A stretch of 49,860 bases of DNA from Blattamonas nauphoetae (taxonomy: Eukaryota > Preaxostyla > Oxymonadida). The position numbers and the translations under genes were made by a program. The notes under the pieces were generated by a model. That model ran no database searches. It was not told the origin of the DNA and was given only the letters and a program-made list of their open reading frames with translations. Below are positions 1 through 8,084 of this stretch, piece after piece; the first letter of the stretch is position 1, and every line of letters begins with the position of its first letter. The stretch spans positions 1 through 49,860 of the forward strand of contig JARBJD010000443.1 of assembly GCA_033064195.1 (NCBI GenBank), read 5' to 3'.

Positions 1-1
1 A

Positions 2-385
2 TCAGCTCCTGTTCAGAACCGTTCAATTCCACTTCGAGAATACACGTCCAATATTTCAGCGTTCAAAGATCAGTTACTACTCGTCTACAAGAATGCATTC
101 GCATGTGAAAAGAAACTACTGAATAATCTCATTGAACCTTCGAAGAAACTGATCACAAACCAAAGTGATTTATGTGCACTGATTGCGACTCTCACTGGAA
201 TCAATGATGTGGTGATCGAATTGGATGATTTATCTGACAAGTGCCTCTGTCTGAATACACTCCCAATCTTTCGAACAATATTCAAGATCCTCGTTGGTGG
301 AAAAGACATGAGTATTGCCTACAATGAAGCATACAACACTATTCTCAACTATGGCATTTCTCTGACGAAAGCTATACCCCGTTAG
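2..385 (+). CDS. Element protein, C-terminal part of a 209-aa homologue
   Basis: This is the end of a gene that starts left of the window. It matches the C-terminal portion of the protein at 47,630-48,256 in copy B almost residue for residue, ending in ...LTKAIPR. The product is soluble-looking and helical, with a conserved Cys pair (DKCLCLN). I do not recognise the family. Its position just upstream of the small MAPG genes and capsid genes suggests a virion or assembly role, which is inference only. Confidence 0.75.
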   Translation, partial: SAPVQNRSIPLREYTSNISAFKDQLLLVYKNAFACEKKLLNNLIEPSKKLITNQSDLCALIATLTGINDVVIELDDLSDKCLCLNTLPIFRTIFKILVGGKDMSIAYNEAYNTILNYGISLTKAIPR

Positions 386-390
386 GGCAG

Positions 391-408
391 AAATCTCTTC
401 TGAGATTT
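391..408 (+). terminator. Hairpin just after a stop codon
   Basis: AAATCTC, loop TTCT, GAGATTT, followed by a T run. It lies 6 bases after the stop of the preceding gene. An equivalent stem with loop AGAA lies at 47,608-47,623 in copy B. It may mark a transcript 3' end. Confidence 0.45.
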
Positions 409-434
409 TTCCCGAGAAAAATTATTAATGAATT

Positions 435-450
435 GTATTTTTTATTTTTA
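435..450 (+). promoter_or_regulatory. T-rich gene-start motif
   Basis: GTATTTTTTATTTTTA upstream of the 102-aa gene at 498. It is the same block found directly before most genes of both element copies. Here it sits about 48 bases before the ATG, further away than usual. Confidence 0.6.
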
Positions 451-497
451 CTTAAATAGACTTCGTCTCTTCAACACAATTTCTCAAAATTGCATAA

Positions 498-806
498 ATG
501 GCTCCAGGAAGTTTCAACAAACTCAAAAATATCGGCAAGCAATTCTTTCAATTCATCAAACCTCTAGCTCCAACATTGCTTCAAGTCGGTGGTGGATTGC
601 TCTCACAAACGAACAGTAAATTTGGACAAACAGCAGGAGGAATACTCAATGGATTAGGAGGAATGATGGACGTTTATCAACAAAATAAAGCGATCAATCG
701 TCAACAAAAACCACAGATGATCGAGTATGAACCTCCACGAAATGGACGATACTCAAATGACGATTTGCCACTCTCGTCAAATTCCAAAATTCAATTCAAA
801 GGATAA
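498..806 (+). CDS. Small MAPG protein 1 (102 aa), putative minor virion protein
   Basis: The protein starts MAPGSFNKLKN and has an amphipathic helix-like N-terminus (GKQFFQFIKPL), then a Gly-rich stretch (GGLLSQ...GGILNGLGGMM) and a polar tail rich in Gln, Asn and Pro. It is virtually identical to the protein at 47,208-47,516 in copy B. The next gene also starts MAPG and has the same layout, so the two look like distant paralogues. Short proteins with an amphipathic helix beside capsid genes recall membrane-active minor capsid proteins of adenovirus-like viruses, but no homology is shown. It sits in a co-directional block with the capsid genes. Confidence 0.75.
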   Translation: MAPGSFNKLKNIGKQFFQFIKPLAPTLLQVGGGLLSQTNSKFGQTAGGILNGLGGMMDVYQQNKAINRQQKPQMIEYEPPRNGRYSNDDLPLSSNSKIQFKG

Positions 807-825
807 ACATTCACTAGTATTCAAA

Positions 826-844
826 TATTTTTATTTTTATTAAA
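826..844 (+). promoter_or_regulatory. T-rich gene-start motif
   Basis: TATTTTTATTTTTATTAAA lies directly against the ATG at 845. It implies an extremely short 5' leader. Confidence 0.65.
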
Positions 845-1144
845 ATGGCACCAGGTTGGTTATCAAAATTAGCAGGAGTCGGAAAAACAATTCTTCGTGT
901 GGGAGCTCCATTTCTGAATCTCATTCCCTTCGTTGGACCACTGATCTCGAAGGTAGCACAGACAGGAATTGAGATGATCCCAGATGTAAAGTCGGATCAG
1001 CAAATCCATGCAGAAAAGATAGCACAATATGAGCAAGCAATCAATGAAGGAAACAGTCCACTAGCGAACAAACTCAGAGGGGAAATACTGAGACTGGAAG
1101 AAAAGCTGAAACCGAAAGCGAAGAAACCAAAAAAGAAAAAGTAA
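845..1144 (+). CDS. Small MAPG protein 2 (99 aa), putative minor virion protein
   Basis: The protein begins MAPGWLSKLAGVGKTILRVG and continues with a hydrophobic, Pro/Gly-containing segment (APFLNLIPFVGPLI). It then has a charged helical part and ends in a Lys-rich tail (KPKAKKPKKKK). The amphipathic, membrane-seeking N-terminus plus basic tail would suit a protein that touches both membrane and DNA inside a capsid; that is inference. The homologue in copy B is at 46,871-47,170. It shares the MAPG start and N-terminal pattern with its upstream neighbour. Confidence 0.75.
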   Translation: MAPGWLSKLAGVGKTILRVGAPFLNLIPFVGPLISKVAQTGIEMIPDVKSDQQIHAEKIAQYEQAINEGNSPLANKLRGEILRLEEKLKPKAKKPKKKK

Positions 1145-1165
1145 CTAGAGTTAAAGCATAAATGT

Positions 1166-1185
1166 AATTTTTTATTTTTGATAAA
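1166..1185 (+). promoter_or_regulatory. T-rich gene-start motif
   Basis: AATTTTTTATTTTTGATAAA abuts the ATG of capsid-like protein 1. The same block precedes its copy B counterpart (46,830-46,850). Confidence 0.65.
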
Positions 1186-3051
1186 ATGAACTCGCATATA
1201 ACACATCTGACAAACAAAAGAACTGGAGCATCATCATTGACTGGAAATACCACTGGAAGGATAGAATACACAAGAGATGACATGGGTCAAATACAACAAC
1301 AACTGATGTCCGAACATCACATTAATTACCTCATGAATGATGGAGCACACAGTACTTCGATTCAGGAATTGAAACCATCAGAGAATGCACGATTCTACAC
1401 AGGACAAGAGATAATCATTCCACTGACTGGTAATCAGGACATTTGTCAAATTGATGATTCCTTCATCACATTCACAATGACTGCCACATTGAGAGTCAAT
1501 AATTGGCAAACAACAGCTGGTAAGGTTGGATCGTACATGAATGAGAGAATCTTCATCTTCGTTGGACTCAAGCATTCTGCATCAATCTTTCGTGACCTTA
1601 CTGTTCTTCACAACAATCAAAGAATAATTAGCACAACAAACAATGATGTATCAATGGAATCACACATCTATAATATGATCAAACCGAAGAGTCAATTGGA
1701 GAATCGAAAACACTCACATACACCATGGCAAAATGCTTGGAATCATGATGAATCTGTTGCTGGTGTCTATATTCCATTATCGGACTTCACTACAACGTCT
1801 GGAACAGGTGTGTTTCAAGACACTATTGATGTACCAATTCGTGTGTCAATTAACCTTGAAGATCTTCTCATTTTCTCTGGAATGACTGACTATCCAAAAT
1901 GTCTCTTTGGTGATTTGAAATTGAGTGTTCATATGAATGAAGATGCATTTGTTTGTTGTCCTGTGAATCCTGAACTCACTTTGAAAAATACACTATCATC
2001 ACTCGTAACTGGTACAGCAGCAGCACCAACGATTAAAGCAGCAATTCTCAATTGTATTCAACATCGTCCATATTTCCTAACCAATCTTGTCACCTCGTGC
2101 ACCAAGAACTTTGTTCAAATTGGTCAATCATTTCTGCAACCAACAGTTACAAAAGACATTGTTTGTTCAACAGCCAATGTCGTGACAACAGAACCAGAAT
2201 TTGTGGATCAGTACATCTCATTGAACGTCACAAACTATCGGATTGATGATGTGTATTGCATGAGTGCTGGATACAAAATGAAAGATGGTGCGATAAAGAA
2301 ACTCATGGAGATGTACACAAATCGTCCTGGAACAATTCCAGCAGAAAAGATCTCATTCTATCCATTTCAGAAGGCACCAACAGCAACAGGAATTGATTGT
2401 ACTCAACAGATGGTTCTCGTTAATGCGAAGGATATTATGCTCCTGTTTCGTCATTACGACAATGAAGTTACTTGTTTCCACAATCCAATGCAGAAGAACA
2501 TTCAAGTGAATTTACAAAACAGGTATTATCCAGAACAACCGACAACCACAATTGGAGCTCGCTTCTATCAATTTGCATTATCAACTCTCAATCTCGATTC
2601 GTACCTCGCTGTTCCTGATGATTTGGAGCGATCACTGACGGATTCTCTCGTTGAAGAGAAACTCACTGGTGACGGAACATATCCCAATGAAACAATGACA
2701 AGAGTTCGTCCAGTTCATGACAATACTGACTTCCTTCTGTGCTTCCCAACTCAACGTAGTGGATGTCCAACGAACTGCAATGATTCCATCAGTTCAAAAG
2801 GAAACACTGCGGTCACTTTGAGATCGCATCCAATCTATCAGGGTAATCTTGACACATACTACAATGTTTACAACCCAAGTCAAAGTGGAGGTGATATGAC
2901 AACATTTACTCATCCTCCAGCACCGATTCTAGCAACAACAGCAACCACATGGTGGGTACTACGATACAGCAATGGTGAACCAAAAGTTGAGTACTATCCG
3001 AATCACACATTGAAAGCGTTGCACAAAGATTTAGGAATTATTCCAAATTGA
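1186..3051 (+). CDS. Capsid-like protein 1 (621 aa), probable double jelly-roll type
   Basis: This is a long open reading frame with a beta-rich composition and no signal peptide or membrane segment. It is clearly related to the next large gene. Both contain a YP...FG(D/N)L(K/R)L...H motif followed by VCCP or VYCP. Both also end with a (H/S)PI.QG(N/E)LD.Y block, PP.PILA..., a TWW or TYW triplet and G(E/Q)P(K/R)V.Y. Length, position and paralogy fit major capsid proteins of Polinton-like elements, which use a double jelly-roll fold; the fold is inferred. The copy B homologue (44,970-46,829) differs at about 16 positions. The start is fixed by the T-rich motif immediately upstream. The stop is TGA. 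Confidence 0.75.
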   Translation: MNSHITHLTNKRTGASSLTGNTTGRIEYTRDDMGQIQQQLMSEHHINYLMNDGAHSTSIQELKPSENARFYTGQEIIIPLTGNQDICQIDDSFITFTMTATLRVNNWQTTAGKVGSYMNERIFIFVGLKHSASIFRDLTVLHNNQRIISTTNNDVSMESHIYNMIKPKSQLENRKHSHTPWQNAWNHDESVAGVYIPLSDFTTTSGTGVFQDTIDVPIRVSINLEDLLIFSGMTDYPKCLFGDLKLSVHMNEDAFVCCPVNPELTLKNTLSSLVTGTAAAPTIKAAILNCIQHRPYFLTNLVTSCTKNFVQIGQSFLQPTVTKDIVCSTANVVTTEPEFVDQYISLNVTNYRIDDVYCMSAGYKMKDGAIKKLMEMYTNRPGTIPAEKISFYPFQKAPTATGIDCTQQMVLVNAKDIMLLFRHYDNEVTCFHNPMQKNIQVNLQNRYYPEQPTTTIGARFYQFALSTLNLDSYLAVPDDLERSLTDSLVEEKLTGDGTYPNETMTRVRPVHDNTDFLLCFPTQRSGCPTNCNDSISSKGNTAVTLRSHPIYQGNLDTYYNVYNPSQSGGDMTTFTHPPAPILATTATTWWVLRYSNGEPKVEYYPNHTLKALHKDLGIIPN

Positions 3052-3076
3052 AAATGACAAAAGAAAATAATGATAT

Positions 3077-3098
3077 TGTATTTTTTCTTTTTCTATAA
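3077..3098 (+). promoter_or_regulatory. T-rich gene-start motif
   Basis: TGTATTTTTTCTTTTTCTATAA lies between the two capsid-like genes. It matches the block upstream of the copy B homologue at 44,886-44,907. Confidence 0.55.
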
Positions 3099-3170
3099 AT
3101 GAGAAGTTTCAGATGAAATCAATCCAAACCAACATCGACATTAATCGAACAAATTGAAGTACAATCGTAT

Positions 3171-4793
3171 ATGCCAAAACAATGGGATTCAGAGCCTCAC
3201 ATCTACTCCATCCAAGAAGTACATCCTACAAATCCTCCCATGCCATGCAGAATTGGAGACGAGATTGAAGTTCCATTGTGTTACGATGGTCATGATGTGA
3301 CTGAGTTTGCGAAGAGTCATTTGCGTATCGATCTTACTGTTACTGTTCCATATACATATCCATCAGATGCAGATGCTTCAGAGTCAGCTGGATTGTACGG
3401 AATGTTCTACGGTTACAAATCATCATCAGATGCCATTCGAGACATGAGACTGGTTGACAGTAAAGGAAACATTATTGACAATACACTCCAGAATAATCAT
3501 GTTCACGAATCATTTCTGTATCACACTTTCAAGTCGTATGAAGAGAAAAACAATATGAAGCATTGCTATAGTCTTTTTGAAAATATTCAGAGAATGGATC
3601 CAAGTGTGTGTGGATTCTACTATGTTCCAACACTCAATGGGCAGAAAAAACCATACACTGCAACGATTCCACTGGTTATTCCGTTTGTGAATCTCCTTCC
3701 ACTGAGTACGTTTGATCAGTATCCAAATTCGATCTTCGGAAATTTACGTTTGAGATTTCATTTGACCACTGATTCACTAGTGTATTGTCCCATTCGAACT
3801 TCAACTGTTGTAAGAAAAACACTTGAGATGATGAAAGATCGATATCCAGATAAAGACGAGCCTCGTCTCGCACCAGAAGGGCAAATGAGTCTCATGTTCG
3901 ATGGAGAATACTCTAATTTGACACAGGAATTCACACAAATTGGTAATCCAATACTTCAATTCGATGACAATATAATGCCTTCTGTGAATTCATTTTACAT
4001 TTCATATATCAAAACCAAATCCTTCACAGCCACTGTTCTTTCATCTTCGATAGATACAGTGTCTTCGATTTGTTACGGATATCAAATCACTGATGCAACG
4101 AAACAATCCCTCTTCAACACATATTCCAAAACTGTTTATGTCCTGAAAGCAGAAAGAATTGACACACAGTCATTTCAATCACAAGCAACAGCAATGGGAG
4201 TGAGATCAAACATCAGTATCAAGCTCAACAATCTCATGAATCTTATGTGCTTATTCCCTGAAAGACCAAATGAATGTACAGTCTTCAGAAATCCTCATTA
4301 TGTTGGCTTATTCGAAATGCTTGGATCCAACTTTCCCAATTTCCCGATGTCAACACTCTCGCCAGAGTTCTATCAAATGATGATGGTGAATGGTGATTTT
4401 ATCGGTTGTTCCGCGACGGAAGAGTTTGAGAATTCAATCTGTATGTCACGCAATTCTACCTGTTTTGGAAAGGAGTTCAAGAGAACCAGAGCAGGAACGG
4501 ATGCTACTAGTTTCACGTTCATGGTTCCAACTGATCGAAGTGAAATTGCTGGTGGAGAAGAAGGTATTTCAACAGCAGAATCAGTGAATATTGTCTTCAG
4601 AGGATCACCAATCAATCAGGGAGAACTCGATCCATATTTCACCTCAACTCCAGAAGGTCCTCCTCCACCTATTTTGGCATTGCATCAGGCTACTTACTGG
4701 TTGTTCTGGATTGAGAATGGACAGCCACGAGTGCGATACGTTATTGATCGTCGACTCCAAGAAGCATATGAAGAAGTGAAGAGAGGATATTAA
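3171..4793 (+). CDS. Capsid-like protein 2 (540 aa), paralogue of capsid-like protein 1
   Basis: It begins MPKQWDSEPHIYSIQ in this reading; the true start is less certain than for its neighbours, and the copy B homologue is read as 562 aa. It shares the FDQYPNSIFGNLRLRFH and YCPIRTS motifs and the C-terminal SPINQGELDPYF ... PPPPILALHQATYW block with capsid-like protein 1, so the two arose by duplication and then diverged strongly. The comparison with copy B is uneven: long stretches are identical while a few loops are almost unrelated (see findings). Probable role: a second capsomer or penton-type capsid protein. This is inference from paralogy and position. Confidence 0.7.
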   Translation: MPKQWDSEPHIYSIQEVHPTNPPMPCRIGDEIEVPLCYDGHDVTEFAKSHLRIDLTVTVPYTYPSDADASESAGLYGMFYGYKSSSDAIRDMRLVDSKGNIIDNTLQNNHVHESFLYHTFKSYEEKNNMKHCYSLFENIQRMDPSVCGFYYVPTLNGQKKPYTATIPLVIPFVNLLPLSTFDQYPNSIFGNLRLRFHLTTDSLVYCPIRTSTVVRKTLEMMKDRYPDKDEPRLAPEGQMSLMFDGEYSNLTQEFTQIGNPILQFDDNIMPSVNSFYISYIKTKSFTATVLSSSIDTVSSICYGYQITDATKQSLFNTYSKTVYVLKAERIDTQSFQSQATAMGVRSNISIKLNNLMNLMCLFPERPNECTVFRNPHYVGLFEMLGSNFPNFPMSTLSPEFYQMMMVNGDFIGCSATEEFENSICMSRNSTCFGKEFKRTRAGTDATSFTFMVPTDRSEIAGGEEGISTAESVNIVFRGSPINQGELDPYFTSTPEGPPPPILALHQATYWLFWIENGQPRVRYVIDRRLQEAYEEVKRGY

Positions 4794-4823
4794 TGCATAG
4801 CATTTCTAGAATGACAGAGTCAT
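4792..4823 (+). terminator. Paired small hairpins at a gene end
   Basis: AATGC-ATA-GCATT (4,792-4,804) overlaps the TAA stop. ATGAC-AGA-GTCAT (4,811-4,823) follows. The same two stems with different loops occur at 5,272-5,303. They may mark the 3' end of the mRNA. Confidence 0.45.
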
Positions 4824-4835
4824 ATTGCTAAATTG

Positions 4836-4852
4836 AATATTTTATTTTTGTA
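4836..4852 (+). promoter_or_regulatory. T-rich gene-start motif
   Basis: AATATTTTATTTTTGTA, ten bases before the ATG at 4,863. It is conserved in copy B (43,176-43,190). Confidence 0.6.
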
Positions 4853-4862
4853 GAAAACAGAA

Positions 4863-5273
4863 ATGGTCAAACGTTACTTCTCAATTCAGAATTCTCACAC
4901 TACTCAACTACCTCCTGATTTTACCAATTCGAGAAATCAAAAATTTGTTCACTTCCTCGACTGCAAACTCATCCATGTGAAGGAAGAAATTACTGGGAAC
5001 TCAACTGTCATCTCAAAAGACATTCCTCAGCACATTACAATCCATGGTGATTGGATCCAGACTGATGCATTCAATGACTCATTTGTTGCTTTCTGTAACG
5101 AACAGATTGCGAAGCGAAAGAAGTGGGAATTAACTACTCGACAATCAATAGTGAAGATCTGGTTCAAAGACAGTTCTGGTGAATCAATTGAGATGGAAAC
5201 AACGGAGACAATCAATGGAAAAATAATAAAAGAGTACTATGAATTTCTGGTAGATCTCATGTTGGAGTATTAA
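4863..5273 (+). CDS. Element protein of 136 aa, unknown function
   Basis: MVKRYFSIQNSHT start. The protein has a mixed alpha/beta composition with conserved HITIHGDWIQTDAF and RKKWEL segments, and no membrane segment. The copy B homologue (42,755-43,165) is about 94% identical by eye. It is co-directional with the capsid genes and is the last gene of that block, facing the fibre gene. I do not recognise it. Its place beside the capsid genes makes a small virion protein plausible, but nothing in the sequence proves that. Confidence 0.7.
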   Translation: MVKRYFSIQNSHTTQLPPDFTNSRNQKFVHFLDCKLIHVKEEITGNSTVISKDIPQHITIHGDWIQTDAFNDSFVAFCNEQIAKRKKWELTTRQSIVKIWFKDSSGESIEMETTETINGKIIKEYYEFLVDLMLEY

Positions 5274-5303
5274 TGCTTCGCATTTCTATGATGACGGAGT
5301 CAT
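5272..5303. terminator. Paired small hairpins between convergent genes
   Basis: AATGC-TTC-GCATT (5,272-5,284) overlaps the TAA of the 136-aa gene. ATGAC-GGA-GTCAT (5,291-5,303) covers the last codons of the opposite-strand fibre gene. Being palindromic, the pair could serve both convergent transcripts. The same pair is kept in copy B (42,725-42,756). Confidence 0.5.
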
Positions 5304-6218
5304 GGTACTTGTCATTGTTTCGATCAGTGAATTATATTTTTGTATTAGTTCATATATGAGTGTCTGTTGTTGTCCGACAATTGTACTCAGTTCCTGAATG
5401 GCTTTCACACAAAAGCAAGAGAGTTCTGCATAATCAACTTGAAGACAATCTGGATTGGAATCATTCACAACCTCAGGGAATATTTCTTGGATCTGTTGAG
5501 CAATTCCACCAATGTGTCTCTTCTCACTTTCCTTCTTCAAGCATTCACATTTCTCTTTGCAGTTCTTCAAGTGTTCTTCATCAGTCTCATTCTCGATTTG
5601 CTTCGTCACTTTGTTGATCTTCGAGTCGAATGTGTTGAATTGGTAGCGAACAATTTCCACTTTATTCAATTGTTCAAGAACATCTGGGTATGGTTCAATA
5701 TTTCTTTTCACTCTTCTGTCTGACAGTTGAGAAAAACTTCCTGTTGTGGATATTGAAAACACTCCTGAACCAGTGTCCTCATCGTAGTAATACAAAGCTG
5801 GTTTGTCACATGGAGACCACATAATTATTCCATCACCATTGAACTGAATTCCCGAAGTTTCTGCAAGCGATTGTGATATTGAAATTCCAGAAGAAAATGT
5901 TGAGGACGGGTATGTTCCAGGATACTTCGGAAGTGATCCTTCTGAGATGTTCCACTTTGCTCCATTCACATTGATCAATCCTCCGATTTCTGGTGTCGTG
6001 ATCGATCCATTTGTGCTGACTACTTTTTGGATTGATGATATCGCTGTCTTGTGTGCTTCTGTTGTCTTCTGAAGTGTGTCAATCACTGCTGCATTCTCGT
6101 TGGTCGTCGACAGAGTATGATCAATCATTTTCTCAATCATTTGTGAATTGTATTTTTGTCGATTCATTTTTGGTTGCTCTTTCATTGGAATAAAAAAATG
6201 GCAATCCCTCATGAACAT
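5286..6218 (-). CDS. Fibre-like protein with C-terminal S74-type chaperone domain (310 aa)
   Basis: Residues about 25-70 look helical (coiled-coil-like). They are followed by a Gly/Ser/Thr-rich beta stretch and then, from about residue 166, a clear intramolecular chaperone (peptidase S74) signature: LSDRRVKRNIEPY, a (H)IGGIAQQIQEIFPEVV core, LQVDYAEL and a terminal helix (KAIQEL...QQQTLIYELIQ). In phage tail fibres and spikes this domain drives trimer folding and often cuts itself off at the Ser of the SD..(K) motif. Here it suggests a trimeric receptor-binding fibre. The homologue in copy B (41,816-42,742) has the same organisation. It overlaps the short upstream frame at 6,133-6,345. Confidence 0.75.
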   Translation of the reverse strand: MFMRDCHFFIPMKEQPKMNRQKYNSQMIEKMIDHTLSTTNENAAVIDTLQKTTEAHKTAISSIQKVVSTNGSITTPEIGGLINVNGAKWNISEGSLPKYPGTYPSSTFSSGISISQSLAETSGIQFNGDGIIMWSPCDKPALYYYDEDTGSGVFSISTTGSFSQLSDRRVKRNIEPYPDVLEQLNKVEIVRYQFNTFDSKINKVTKQIENETDEEHLKNCKEKCECLKKESEKRHIGGIAQQIQEIFPEVVNDSNPDCLQVDYAELSCFCVKAIQELSTIVGQQQTLIYELIQKYNSLIETMTSTMTPSS

Positions 6219-6345
6219 ACGTCACCGGCACATTATTTCTGACATACTCAGAGACTAGTGAACAGTTCTCTTCTCTCATTGATTCAATTAATGCTTGTTC
6301 TGAACATACTCGACGTCTTTCCTTGTACATTTCAGTTGGATTCAT
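6133..6345 (-). CDS. Short frame with ENC.L.SEY module, overlaps fibre gene
   Basis: This is a 70-aa frame starting MNPTEMYKERRRVCSEQALI directly after the T-rich gene-start motif. It overlaps the fibre gene in another frame, and the same arrangement occurs in copy B (41,683-41,895). Its SMREENCSLVSEYVRNNVPVT segment is strikingly like segments of the repeat protein near the element end (8,085-8,647), so it looks like one unit of a shared module. The product and its relation to the fibre protein are unknown. Confidence 0.55.
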   Translation of the reverse strand: MNPTEMYKERRRVCSEQALIESMREENCSLVSEYVRNNVPVTYVHEGLPFFYSNERATKNESTKIQFTND

Positions 6346-6376
6346 TTAATACAAATTAAAAAATTCAAAAATAAAT
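6346..6376 (-). promoter_or_regulatory. T-rich gene-start motif (minus strand)
   Basis: On the minus strand, TTTATTTTTGAATTTTTTAA leads into TTTGTATTAAATG. It is the same in copy B (41,652-41,682) and close to the block before the repeat-protein gene. Confidence 0.6.
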
Positions 6377-8084
6377 TTTCATTCGTTGTTTTCTCAGTTC
6401 TGGATTTTTCACTAGAAACGAGGATCAATGGGTTCGATCACTCATTTCTCAAGAGTGTTTGTTTCGTTCTGATTTGTCGCGTTTCTGATTCTTCTGGTGC
6501 TCAGGATCATCGTGGTATGCTTCGTTTTTTGGATTTTCCGAACTTTTGCAGAGTTATGCGGAGTTTCAGGATCGGTCGTGGATCTCGGTAAAAGTATGCA
6601 TTCTTCATCATATCGACATCATTTTCTCCTTATTTCAGCTCTGTTTTAACTGTTTTTGATGTAACTTTCACCAATTTTGCACTCCTTATTGATTCATTTT
6701 CAGGACCTGTTCGCACGTCCTTTTCTCAGTGTTTATTCATTTTTACCATTTCATTCATGTTTCTTTCAACTAAACTTTTTCTCAATTGAATTGCACTAAT
6801 TTCCGTTAAGTGAAGATTCCGGACTTTTACCGAGATCTCACTTTCAACGGCTCACTTCATATCTCGGAATTTTTCCGTAATCTTCATCATTTCACATACA
6901 TTTTTGAATCATTTTCGTTGTTTTTAAGACATAAAACCGAGAACACAAGCGACATTTTCACTATTGGTGTCACATTTCACGTCATTTTCACGATCGTCAA
7001 TTTCCCTCTCATTTTCATACTTGCCCGTTGTGTTCATGCTTGTTTCGCTTTCTTTTACTCTGTTTTTGTGAAAAAGTTGATGAAAAGTTGACTAAAATGA
7101 TGTGCTAGTGAAGTGAGAACGGCCCACAAAATGGAAGTGAATTGAGCAAAATGAAGAGGAATGGTGAAGAGATCAAATGTGAAATGGGGAGCAAAAGTGA
7201 TGAAATGAAAGGGACTACAGTCGGTTTTGAAGTGACAAAAACGGTCAAAAGTTGAGAAGTGAAAACATGAAAAAGTGACTTTATGGGAGAACTATCCGAC
7301 AAAATCTCCTCAAAATTCAGGCACACCTTACTCATACCGCGAGAAAGAAGGATTTGCAGTGAAAATCGGATCAAAAAATCTATAGTGTCAAAATGTTGGT
7401 GCAAGTGTTACGTCAGAGGTGTGATCGAAGAACCGACAAAATGAAACTAAGGAAATGCACTATACGTCTCGCGTCGACTTATGTTCGTTAAAATGATGCA
7501 ATAACAGAGTAAATGAAGTGAAAGTAGTGAAATGTGAAAATTCATGAAAAAGTGTCCGAATGTAGAGGTGTCAAAAGTTTTCAGAGATGAATGACACAAA
7601 AAGGCGCCAACTAGCGTTTTCACACCCAAAAACACCGTAAGACGACGAAAAGTGATCAAAAGGACATAGTCCCGAACGTCCATACCTTTTCTGAAAAAAT
7701 CTCGAAAAACGCGAAAAAACCTCAATGGGTCGGATCAAACCAAAAATCTCAGAAGTGCTTTTTATCGAAAATCCTACCTTTCAAAATGATTTCCGTCACA
7801 ATCAAACGTGTTTGAACACAATTTGAGCCATAAAGCGGTTCATAGTGGCGAAATCCGAACATCGACTTTTTTGGTCACTTTTTGGACCAAAGTTCGGTAC
7901 ACAGTTCGACGAATTCTCAACCGATTTTCATCAGGATTGTCTTGATCGATGACCGACAGTGTCCCCGAGATTTTAGAATTTTTTGCAGAATTTTTCGAAA
8001 TGGTTCTCACATTGGATTCGACTGATTTGTGGTCAAAAATAGATTTTCAGTGTTTTCATGACCTATCATGGTACTTTCTCAAGT
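6377..8084. other. Long non-coding AT-rich part of element A
   Basis: About 1.7 kb with no convincing gene. The plus strand is pyrimidine-rich (TTTCA/TTTTC words) up to about 7,090. It then switches to purine-rich (AAAATG, AGTGA words), giving a loose mirror. The corresponding part of copy B (39,979-41,651) has the same organisation in reverse. A minus-strand frame at 7,105-7,404 is similar in both copies but is low in complexity and may not be coding. Possible roles are replication or packaging signals; unproven. Confidence 0.5.

Noticed and set aside
7105-7404. Minus-strand 99-aa frame in element A, similar to plus 40,695-40,925 in element B
   Set aside because: Similarity follows from the whole segment being shared. 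The frame is low-complexity, lacks the gene-start motif and has no conserved domain, so it is not called as a gene.
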